From Saccharum officinarum (lineage: Eukaryota > Streptophyta > Magnoliopsida > Poales > Poaceae), in NCBI GenBank assembly GCA_020631735.1, contig CM036179.1, positions 24,419,063 through 24,483,062 on the forward strand: a DNA stretch of 64,000 nucleotides, in the 5' to 3' direction. How positions within the stretch are numbered: position 1 is the first letter of the stretch; every line of letters begins with the position of its first letter. The position numbers and the translations under genes are program-made. Positions 21,683 through 31,556 of the stretch are shown piece by piece. The notes under the pieces were generated by a model. That model had not been told where the DNA came from. It saw only the letters and a program-made list of their open reading frames with translations, and made no database searches.

Positions 21683-22489
21683 TGTATTGACGTCGGAGGT
21701 GGTCCGAGTCACACACCAGCAAGGGTCTTAGACGACCGGGCTGCCACGGACCGAAGAACGCAGCGAGGAGGTCACTCTTTCACGGTGAAGAACGGAGAGG
21801 TTTACAAGCAAACCACCAAAGGATAATCAACATGCTTATGTGACGAAGAACCAGCTAGTTTTCAGGTAAACTAGCAAAGAAGCAGTCAAAGCTTTTGCTC
21901 GGGAGGGACCCCATCAGGACAAGGACGTCATCGGGTAGCCCTAGGTCGGCTGGCAAGCCTAGGGCACCATCCTTGGTCGTCGGGTCAAGGGATGAACAGT
22001 ATAGGGGTTGGAGAAGAGGGCAAAATGGTTGGAGTAGAGGTAGTAGATTGATTTGTTTGATAATTGAATAGATGGGAACTCAATCGGTCATGATCCTCTC
22101 ATATATAGAGAGGGGTGGTCTTATCCCAGTAGGAAACCTCTCCAAACCTTATTTTCCAAGTTTTTCACAAGTTTGGAAAAGTTCAAATCAGAATCCAGAA
22201 GGCTAGATCCGAACAGACCTTTTTATTAGGTCTGTCGGAAGTTCTGACGGTCGGAAGTCTCGACAGTTAGAAGTCCCGACTTGGGTCAAAAATCCCGACC
22301 GTCGAAAGTCCCGACTTGGGTCTGAAGTCCCGACAATGGAGCATCTTTCTGGGGCATAACTCCTTCATTCGAACTCCGAATTAGACGTTCTATATAAGTT
22401 TTTTGACTGTCTCGATGAGAGGAACGCAACGGTGAAGTCTATTTCATATTTTGACAACTTCACAAAATAGTCATTTTTTATTGTCAACA
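21683..22489 (-). repeat. 5' LTR of the Tat element (right copy)
   Basis: 807 bp. It matches 14970-15723 but has more GTCGGAAGTCCCGAC-type units (about 22232-22335), which accounts for most of the length difference. Confidence 0.9.
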
Positions 22490-22494
22490 CACAC

Positions 22495-23600
22495 TATCAA
22501 ATTTTACATAACATGACCCAATATTTCACCATTTTGAAGTCACCAAATGGTTAGTAATAATGTTATATGCATTAAAACTAAAGTATTAAACACACATTAC
22601 ATGTTGTTTACATTATATTTATAATGATTAGAGTGTCGATAGCACCAATTACAAAATGGTGTGCACAAACACCGAGTGGCAAGAGGTATGCAAACATCAC
22701 TAAACACTAAGCCTGAGCCTTCAGTAGAGCGCCAACTGGGTGGTCTAACTAGCCTAAACACTTTATAAAAGCGCTACGCTAATCATCTAATATTTTTCTT
22801 AAACAATTTTGCTAGCTAGAGCACTAGAGATGAGCCTCGACTCACTAGAAATGTCCCTCAGCTCCAACAACAACCAAATGGCCGGTTGGTGTATATATAG
22901 CCTCCATCCCTAGATATAACCATTGGCAAAGGACTATGCAGTGCTCACCTACTGAGATCACCAGAGAAATTCGATGCCTACCACTTCACCAGAGAAACAT
23001 CATATAATGGATGAAGTAATAAGTCACCCTGATGGCTTATTTCTTTTGGTACACCTAAATTCTCATATTCCTGTGTTTACTCAACATACTAGCTCAACAG
23101 TACTTTTCAGCGAACGAACAGTGCTTTTCTCTCATAACAAATCAGTATAAGTATCAGCATAAGCCAAATTTCAGCGAAACAAATTTGTGAATGAAAAAGT
23201 ACATGTCAGTTTCAGCTACCTTGATAATTATGCACATAGCATCTACAAGTGGAGCATACGATGAAGTCAAGTAAGAGTAGTCTTTATTCGATTTCGTTCA
23301 AAACCTTAAGAAATCTTTCATGCTCTAGTCCTTATACTCATGAAATCTTTGTTCCATTTCAATAAGGATAAATACGGTTTTGATTCAGACTTCACATAAT
23401 TCATGTGCTGAATGTGTCAACTACAATAATATAATGAATGGAGTTTATTGTTTTTGCCCCTACTCTAGAGTCCAATTGTGATTTTACCTCTACTTTTTAA
23501 ATTTTGTGATTTTGCCCTCATAGTTTTGGATTGAAGAGTCTCAATGAAATGCACCATAGGTCTTTAATTTTGTTTCCCCATACACTCATCTACCGAGTAT
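22495..23600. other. Intergenic sequence with a MITE-like fragment, no gene
   Basis: About 23095-23215 contains CAGTACTTTTCAGCGAA and AACAGTGCTTTTCTCTCATAACAAATCAG, strings common in a widespread grass hAT-type MITE. No target duplication was identified. The rest shows no coding or repeat structure. Confidence 0.4.
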
Positions 23601-24819
23601 TTCACTTATTATAATATCGGCAGTGCTAGCGCCCGGACGCCCACACTGCACTTCGTTTCTCGCGCTCGGCCAGCACACCCCCAGCCCAAGCCTACATTTC
23701 ATGTGCCCACATGGGGCCCGCACCGCCAGACCGCGCACAGGGACCGCTCGCGCCCTCTCCCCTTCTCACACGATTGCAACATGTGCAACACGTGATCTAC
23801 TTTTGCAATATTCAGATAAAACACTTGTAACATACGTCCGAAACAGCTAAAACACTTTCAACATACGTCTGAACCACTTGCAAAACACAAAAAAAACTTG
23901 AATATAGGTGTGTAACCATTGCAAATATATGTAAGCATCAAGATGAAACACTTACAACATATGTATAAAAACACCTGAAACACTTACATATATATGCAAC
24001 ATCCCAATCTAGTTTTGCAACATCCGAATGAAACACTTGCAACATACTTCTAAAACAAATAAAACATTTAGAACATACACTTGAAACATACGTGTATAGC
24101 CCATTTCAACATGTGCAACATCCTTATGAAACACTTACAACATATCTCTAAAACTTCTAAAATATTTGAAATGTACGCTTGCAACATGCATCATATCTCG
24201 GTGCGGCCTCCTCCACCGTCTGCATTGAGGCACCACAGCCGTACTAGGAGGCAAGGCCAGAGGGCTTCCACAGCAGGGCCTGATGCTTCTCCTTGCGAGG
24301 CAGCCTCAGTGGCCAGCTGGTGGTCGAGGGAGCGGTCGCCATCGAGCGAAGTGGGCCACAGAGTAGAAGGAGTGGAAGGAAGCAGCAGGGCAGCGCGATG
24401 GAGCAAGAGAAGGAGCAGTGCGGGGTGACTGTCGATGACCGAGCAGGCCGCAGAGTAGGAGCAGCGAAGCAACCGACGGAGCAAGAGCAGGCGGGGTGAC
24501 TGTCGACGCGTGGAGCAGAGCGGAGCAGGTCTCTCGTGGGATAGGTCTGTCCCTATCTCTCCCAAGCCCTGACGAACGCGACCTCTGACCCTGATTCTTC
24601 CGGTTCCAGTACGACTGCGGGGGTCTATGCAAGGTGGGAACGACCGCCACCCCCCACTGGGCCTTGAGGCCCAAGTGCCAGCAGCAGCGGTTCCCGCGCT
24701 GGCCGTCGCCTCGTCGAGCGGCACCCCCACAGCCCCACCACGACACCGGCCTATGTGGCCACGCGCAGCACTCTACCAGTCTATCAGCACCAAGTGTGCC
24801 AAGCAGCTGGCCGGCCGCC
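23601..24819. repeat. Unclassified repeat: degenerate ACTTGCAACATACG units followed by GC-rich sequence
   Basis: Between about 23780 and 24200 the phrase GAAACACTTGCAACATA recurs in degenerate form every 30-60 bp, alternating with GTCTGAAAC and CTAAAAC phrases. The adjoining 24200-24819 is GC-rich with overlapping frames on both strands and no domain. This layout is common in grass repeats, but I cannot assign a class. Confidence 0.5.
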
Positions 24820-24875
24820 CAGCTCGCTAAAGTTGGGCAACGGGCTGGCCCGGCTCGGCCCGGCACGGTGACGGG

Positions 24876-26781
24876 TGAAAGTCCTATGTTTGGTGTTGGT
24901 AATTAGTGACAATGCCTAAGTACTAATCCTATGCCTAAGTTGTATGTAGCATATGAGGATTAGTATATTCCAAGGTTGGTGGCAAGATGGACATGGTGAA
25001 CATGATGGCCACACTTGGATTTGGACGCAACCCTACGTGATCAATGCAAAGGTATATGCTTAAGGGTTGTGTTTTAGTAACCAAGACACCTAGTGGGTGT
25101 GGTTACATTATAGGATAGATAGCCGTACTATAAAGAGGGGAATGACGCGGCTATTGAACTCCTAAGTGCCTCTAGGTGTGCATTTCATAATCATATGCAT
25201 TTGGATAGAACTAATAACGCCTCAAAAAAAGATTGTGAAAATGCTAACACACTCACACATGACGAAGATCACTTGGTGGTGTTAGCACGTTTGCGAAGGC
25301 GGTGGAGTTTCAGGCATTTTCGAGGAGTTGAAACGACTATTTTCCACTACGTCGGAAGTCCGGAAAAGAAACGGAGGCGAACGGAGGTAACAGAGGTGAC
25401 CGGACGCTGAACCGGACGCGGTCTTTGCATGACCGGACACGTCCGGTCAGTGTTTAGTGTCTGCGCGTTTTTCAGTTTGATGATCGGACGTGAAGCGCGT
25501 CCGGTCACAGTCGATCGGATGCGTCCGGTCATTCAGGGAGCTTACTGGACTCAAACTGGACGCCGGCACTGTGGCGTCTGGTCAGTTCTACAGCGCGTCC
25601 GGTCACTGTTTTGTCGTGCGCTGCTCAGACTTGACCAGCGCGTCCGGTCAGTCACGGGACCAGCGCGTCCGGTCATTTGCAGCGCGTCCGGTCTGCGCGT
25701 CAAGCGCGTCCGGTCATTGCTTCGCAGCTAGCCGTTGTGCGACCGGCGCGTCCGGTCATTTGGACCAGCGCGTCTGGTCAGTACTTCACGAGTTAGCCAT
25801 TGGGCGACCGGCGCGTCCAGTCAGCGCGATTTCAGCTGTTTAAGTTTCTAACGGCTCTATTCGAAGGGGTACGTCTATAAATACTTGTTGGCCGGCTCAA
25901 GGCTCTATCTCTCGAACATTTGACATACTTGTGAGCACTTTGAGCTAAGCAACTCCCCTCCCACTCATCTCTCTTGCTTCTTTGCATATTCAAAGTGAGA
26001 TTGAGTGATCCAAGTGCATTTGTATTGTGAGATAGCATCTAGTTGGCACTTGGTGGTTGATTTGCTACGGGATTCTTATTTCTCTTGGTGGTTGCCGCCA
26101 TCTAGACGGCTTGGAGCAGCTTGGAGGCATTGGCAAGAGTTGGTGATTGTTCTTGGCCACCTCCGGTGATTGTGAGGGGTTTGTGCCTACCTCGGCGAAG
26201 CGCCAAAGGCAACATTAGTAAATTGCTCGTGTCATTGCAACCTTTTGCCATTTGGTAGGTTCTTGTGGCGCCCTTTTGAGAGGCTCGGTGTGAGACCGAT
26301 TAGCCACCGAACCACATGGTGAAGAGGGGCACAACGGAGACTAGCGTGCCGGCAAGCACGTGAACCTCGGGATAAATCTTCGTGTCATCACTTTCATATT
26401 GTGATTGATTGATCCCGGTGTTCGGTTATCTTGGTATTCATTGTTGATCATATTGGTTGGCTCATTACTTCGCCCCTCGGTGAAACTCTCGCAACTCAAC
26501 TCCGCATTACTTTCTTAGTTATCTTTGCTAGCTAGTTAGCTTTGCTTTAGTAGCTCCTTTGTGTAGCTTGCTAGTTGTAGTTGTAGTTACCTTCTCGGTT
26601 TGACTTATGCGGTTGAGTGCAAATACTAGAATTGTGAATTGGTTAGGTGGCTTGAAAACACCCCGTAGGCTAAGCAAAACTCGCATCTCGCTATTTGTTA
26701 TATTGATAAACTTGTTTAGCTTGTCTTTGTAGAAAATTTTAAAAGGCTATTCGCCCCCCCTCTAGCCATCAAGACCTTTCA
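24876..26781 (+). repeat. Solo LTR of a SIRE-like family inserted in the hAT element
   Basis: It begins TGAAAGTCC and ends ACCTTTCA, with near-duplications ACGGG (24871-24875) and ACAGG (26782-26786) either side. There is no internal region, so this is a solo LTR left by recombination. TATAAAT lies at 25876-25882. Upstream is a dense GCGTCCGGTCA array. The orientation is inferred from the TATA box. Confidence 0.83.
25398..25830. repeat. GCGTCCGGTCA array in the solo LTR promoter region
   Basis: GTCCGGTC occurs exactly at 25441, 25499, 25523, 25597, 25642, 25667, 25686, 25708 and 25750, with further single-mismatch copies at both sides. Spacing is irregular (about 19-75 bp). It is the same motif as in the SIRE element, in the same place relative to the TATA box. 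Confidence 0.85.
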
Positions 26782-27431
26782 ACAGGCCGGGCCGGCCCGA
26801 AAGGCAACGGGCTGAAAAGGCACACGGGCCCTGCGGGCCATGCCTACCAGGCCCGTGGGCCTAGCCTTCAACCCAGGCACAACACTACGGACCGATTTTC
26901 GTGCTAGGCCGGCCCGTCAGGCATGGCACTTTTTGCGTGCCGTACCAGCCCACAACCCGCTAAACATGAAAATCCTTCATTTTCATTAGACTTTCAAAGC
27001 ACATTCTCAAAAAACTTCATTTTCATCAGATCTTCATCAAACAACAGCCAGAAACAGCCAGAAAACTTCATTTTCATGAATCAAATAACAGAAACCTTCA
27101 TTTTCAATAAAATAACAGAGGCAGAAACCAAAAGACAAGAACATATAACATAATAGACTTAATACATATCAGAATGAGCTGTTTGTGCAATGCTGCCTCA
27201 TTAAAAACCTTTCTAGGTAAAACTCACCCTTGTGAGAAACCCTAGAAAGGAAAAAAGAGTGCAGCCAGCTCTAAATCTTCTTAAGTAGTTAAGTTATTAC
27301 AGCACATTGTTCAAATGGTTGCTACTCCCAATTACAACAAGTGAGTGAGTGACTCTAGACTCAACTCACACAAAAGAACATCAACATTTTGGATTGATGC
27401 AGCTCAGCCACAGCCACCAGCAGCAACTGCA

Positions 27432-29823
27432 TCAGTTTCTCCATCTCCTATAGAAATGAAAAAAAACATCATCAACATAAGTCTTTAATGATGAAGGCAA
27501 CAGCTGCATTAGTCTATGTCTAGGCTTACCTTCTCCTTCATCATCCAGGAACAAGTTCTTGAAGGCATCTTTGAGGTCCTTGTCGTCAGCAGCTTCATGT
27601 TGCTCCCTCTTCTCTCCTAACTCCCAGTCCTTCAAGGAGGCCAGCATCTCAATAGTTTCCAGTGCCAAGCGCCGATGACGTTCTTCAATGATCCTGCCAG
27701 TCAAGCTAAAACAAGACTCCAAAGATATGGTTGACACAGGCACGGCCATGATATCTTTGGCCATTATAGACAACACTAGGTAGGTCAATTTGTGGTCATG
27801 CCACCAAAGAAGTATGTCAAACTCATCTTCATAAGAAGTGACATTGTCACTGTCCAAATAGACTGAGAGCTCAGATCTTGCACTAGCAGAGGCAGAGGCA
27901 GAGGCATAGCCAAAGGAAGAGGCAGGGGGAGGGCCAACTACACCAGAGTCCCCAAAGATTCTTCCCCATGCCTGTTTTCTCCTACCAGATTGGTTTGCTA
28001 GTTGTGCAACCCTTTGAGACTTAGTTGCACCATACTTCCTCTCATATTTCTAGAACAACATATACAATTCCACTTTGACATCATCATAATAAAGAGTGTA
28101 CACACTATTAGTAGCATCAGCAAGCAAGTTCAGAACATTAAAGAAACCTCTCATCTTGGCTCTAGGGTCAAGAATGAATGTAAATGAGTATAAGAGAGGA
28201 ATGTCTGCCCAGTACTTGAGGAATTTATGCTGCATAGGGTACACAAACTGTCTAAGATTCAAATCCCTTTCACATTCATGCAAATGAGTTGTAATCTCCA
28301 GAACATGGTGCAGAACAAGTGGACTGGTAAGATAGTAAACACTAGACAGGACAACAGTGCATTCATAGAACAGCTCTAGGAAATCCAACACTTTTTGTGC
28401 AACATACCAATGCTGGGAGGCAAGAGGGCCTTGCCATAATTTGAATTGATGAACACAGAAAACACTTCACTATATGGAAGCAGGTGTTTCGGCATCAGAT
28501 AAGTTGCATTCCATCTAGCATCCATGTCCAAGGCAAACTTTCTAGGTCTAACGTTCTTAGCAATGCAGTAGTCCTTGAACTGAGCAATTCTTTGATTAGA
28601 TGAATTCAAGAAATTAATGGCAATTCTAAAATCATCCAAGTAAGGTTTCAACCTTTTCAGTCCAGATTTCACAATTAGATTAAGTATATGGCAAGCACAT
28701 CGTTGATGCACTAGATTATACTTATGTTGATTAGGATCAATAGCATTGTTAGGTGCAGGATCAGAACCCAAGAAACCAGCAAACAATGGTGTCAAAGTTT
28801 CCATAACCTTAGCATTAGCAGAAGCATTATCTAGAGTCACATCAAACACCTTATCTATCAAACCATACTCCTCTACCATAGCAGCAACTCTTTCAGCAAT
28901 GTTTTCACCAGAATGTGACACTTCAATCAACCTAAGACCAATAACCTTTTTTGCATCTCCCAATCAGCACTGACATAGTGAGCAACTACACTAATGTAGT
29001 CCTCCTTAGCATTACCAGACCAAATGTCAGATGTCAAAGCAACACAAGAAGCATTAGACAGCAAGTGCTTAAGTGCATCACGGCGCTCAGCAAACATTTT
29101 ACCAAGATCTCTAGTGGTGGTCCTTCTAGAGCTCTTAACAAACCTAGGGTTATGAGCACGTTGAATGTACTCCTCCCATGCATCGGTGTCACCTATGCCT
29201 AATGGAAGATCGAGCCTAACAATCAATCTACACAATTCAGACCGAGCAACAGCAGGATCATAGTTCCAGTTACGCAAAGAACCATCAGGATTAAAAGCAA
29301 GCCTTCACTGAACCCTAGCAACATTAGCAACCTTAGCCTTGCATAATTTTTGGTGTCTAATCAAATGACCAGTACCAGCAGAAGATCTAGCACTCAAATT
29401 GGATCTACACATTTTGCAAATAGCTTTGGTTCTGATCATCTCACCATTAACTTCCTCCTCAATAGCTTCAAAATCATCCCAGACAGCAAACTTACGCTTA
29501 CCAAGAGAAGAAGTTGGAGTGTCAACAGCATCAGAGTTGTTGGTGTTGGAGACCACGGGGGTGGGGGTCACCGTGGGCCTCGCTGGCCGTCCACCGCCAC
29601 TGCCACTAAAGCCAAGCAAGGCCTCAGCGTCCGCGGTCAGGTCGTCGTCATCCTCCATGTCGTGGGGCAGCCCTGTCGCGGCCAGCTCCGGACCGGTCAT
29701 GTTGACAATATCATCATCAGTCACGGTGACGGGGCGCTCGGCCGCGGACGGCCTTCCTCTAGCCTCGTTCCTCGACGGTGCGCCACTCGGTCGCCTCATG
29801 CTTGCCACGCCAGAGCGCCTCAT
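27432..29823 (-). pseudogene. hAT superfamily transposase, broken
   Basis: Read right to left. An N-terminal Ser/Thr/Asp-rich part starts MRRSGVASMRRPSG (ATG at 29821-29823). Next comes a BED zinc finger with VWDDFEAIEEE, CKMC and HLIRHQKLC (about 29340-29480). The body contains WNYDPAVARSELCRLIV, LTSDIWSGNAKEDYISVVAHYV, DVTLDNASANAKVME and RCACHILNLIVKSGL, and the C-terminal dimerisation region ends with VPVSTISLESCFSLTGRIIEERH (about 27650-27760). Lesions: in-frame TGA at 29305-29307, a frameshift near 28960, another near 28385, and TAG at 28050-28052. The protein would cut and join element ends in the nucleus. This copy cannot make it in one piece. Confidence 0.9.
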
Positions 29824-29958
29824 GCTCACGACGCCTGAGTTAAACGAGGTAGCATCGGCAACCGACCTGCAAAACATAAACAGGGAGAGGAAGGTGAGCA
29901 ACCGAAAACAAAATGAGAAAACCAAATAGAAGAAAAAAATAAAGAAACAGATCCTACA

Positions 29959-30165
29959 TCAATCAGCAGCATTTGCATGATTTGCAGCCCTTGCCTCGCA
30001 AGCTTTGCGGTGTCTAATCAAGTGCCCCGTACCATCAACAGATCTAGCCCTTAATGTGCTCCTACAGATCTTACACCTAGCCTTTGTTCGAATCCTCACA
30101 CCATTCACTTACTCAAAAACCTCATCAAAATGATTCCAGACACTATGCGGCCTCATGATCATAGA
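29959..30165 (-). pseudogene. Second, degenerate BED zinc-finger exon of the hAT element
   Basis: Minus-strand translation gives VWNHFDEVFE, then an in-frame stop, then RIRTKARCKICRSTLRARS and GTGHLIRHRKAC. This is a second copy of the BED finger found in the transposase at 29340-29480, differing at many positions. It sits upstream of the transposase in the same orientation, separated by an intron-like segment (29870-29958, ending TTTTGCAG on the minus strand). Confidence 0.7.
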
Positions 30166-30167
30166 TT

Positions 30168-30191
30168 AGGGTTAGGGTTAGGGTTCATACC
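30168..30191 (-). promoter_or_regulatory. Telo-box-like ACCCTAA repeat
   Basis: On the minus strand, three consecutive AACCCT units lie just upstream of the degenerate BED exon. Plant telo-boxes (AAACCCTAA) are common in 5' leaders of growth-linked genes. Position fits a transposase leader; activity is untested. Confidence 0.35.
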
Positions 30192-30999
30192 TAGCAAGCG
30201 CAACCGGAGCCCGGCGCCGGAGAAGACGAGGGCCACCCAGAGGCCAGAGGAAAGACAACGACGACACAGATTAGAAAGACGACAAGCAGTGGCGGAGCGG
30301 CGGTGAGGATGGAAGGCAAACTCACATGGTCACCCAGGACAAAGGAGGGAAGGGAGAGAAGGAGGGGGGATGAAGGAGCGGCTGCGATGTGACCGGATCC
30401 GGGGAAGATGAACGACGGGGAGCGACGGCGTGCTCTGAGGTCACCAGATCCAGATCGAAGAGCGGCTTTGAGTTGAATGGAGACGAGGCGGAGGGCGAGC
30501 AAGTGGGATGGAGGAGCGGTGAGTGAGTGAGACGGAGGAGCGGCGCGCGGCACCGAGCGAGTGAGACGGAGGAGCGGCGCACGGCACCGAGCGAGTGAGA
30601 CGGAGGAGCGAGTGGATCTACGGACTGCGGCAGCAGTGAGCGAGATGGGGAGGAGCTGGCGAGTTGCGGCGGTTGAGCGAGTGGGAATGGAATGCGGATT
30701 AGGGTTTGGGAGGGGGCGTCGGCGGGGGCTGCTTTTATACTCCGCGGCGAAGGGAGGAGCTGGGCTAGGCCAAACTCGGCTCTCGGTCTGCTAAGGGTGC
30801 TGGGGATCAATGGGCTGCTAACGGGCCTCCCCTTTTTTGCGGGCCGTGCCGTGCTGGCCCCGGGCTTGAGCGGCGGCCCAAGCACAGCCCGCTCTGCGGG
30901 CCGTGCCAGCCCGGGCCTGTTGGCCAACGGGCCGTGCCGTGCTTGGGACGGGCCAAATTCACGGGCCCGGGCTGCATGCCTAACTTTACAGCTCGCCGT

Positions 31000-31556
31000 A
31001 GAAAATATTTTTCAAAGATATATTTTTGGAATATATAATGAAGAAAAGCACTCCATCCTCTGTTCTCCAGTGTTGCAACGCCACTAGCTGTGCGCCTCGG
31101 GCCAGCTCTCCGCCGAGCCCCCCACCAGGTCGCCACACGCTGCCTGCCGCCCGTCGCCGCTCTCTTTCTCCCGTGTACTGGTTCATTCATTATGGTAATT
31201 TCTTAGCGTAAGATTTCGTCAAAAAAAATTCTCAATGCAACACCTCAGTCTCGTGCTTTAGGTAATTTATCTCGGTAAGACCTGGTTTGCATGTACTCAT
31301 CTCAATGCACGTGCGTCGAAGTAAATTAGAGTAAAATTAACTAAGTTCTAGTTCGTAATTTATCCCCGTGACACTTCATGTCGGGCTTCTGGAGATGCAT
31401 TACGGAAGTTCGTTTTTTTAGGAGGTGCGTCTGATTGAGTTGTCGGCGTCCGACAATCCGTCTCTTCCCACGTCAGATTGATCTTTGATCGAGGCGGAAA
31501 ACAAATCCGTCTCTTCCCACCAAGGCACCAAAGCCACCAACCGCCGCCATCGAGAG
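31000..31556 (+). promoter_or_regulatory. Upstream region of the ER-ANT1-like gene
   Basis: This is the interval between the hAT element and the first ATG. The last 120 bp contain a duplicated GTCTCTTCCCACGTCA / GTCTCTTCCCACCAA phrase (about 31460 and 31509) and lead into a purine-rich start context (GAGAGATGGCC). I see no convincing TATA box. The hAT insertion ends about 560 bp upstream of the start codon, so it may have displaced or become part of the promoter. Confidence 0.4.

Larger units (their letters stand above)
14970..22489 (-). mobile_element. Tat-type Ty3/Gypsy LTR retrotransposon, deletion derivative
   Basis: It starts TGTTGACGTCGG and ends TTGTCAACA, with the exact duplication CACAC at 14965-14969 and 22490-22494. 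The element reads right to left: 5' LTR at the right, PBS at 21661-21677, gag, RNase H remnant, integrase, PPT at 15724, 3' LTR at the left. The integrase and gag resemble the Tat lineage. The sequence between the gag-downstream region (about 18040) and the RNase H end (about 17700) is far too short for protease and RT, so these were deleted. The element is non-autonomous. Confidence 0.9.
24828..30988 (-). mobile_element. hAT transposon with nested solo LTR
   Basis: It is flanked by the exact 8-bp duplication CAGCTCGC (24820-24827 and 30989-30996). The termini are TAAAGTTGGGCA and, on the other strand, TAAAGTTAGGCA. Both subterminal regions are rich in GGCCCG/CGGGCC strings (24836-24875 with 26782-26900, and 30820-30975). 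The interior encodes a minus-strand hAT transposase with BED zinc finger and dimerisation domain. The nested LTR adds 1906 bp plus its 5-bp duplication, so the element itself is about 4.25 kb. The transposase is broken, so any movement would need a trans source. Confidence 0.92.

Noticed and set aside
25398..25830. CRISPR-like array
   Set aside because: Eukaryotic LTR context, irregular spacing of 19-75 bp, repeats of only 8-11 bp in mixed forms, and a TATA box directly downstream.
30168..30191. Interstitial telomere
   Set aside because: Only three TTAGGG-type units; plant telomeres are TTTAGGG. A telo-box-like promoter motif is more likely.
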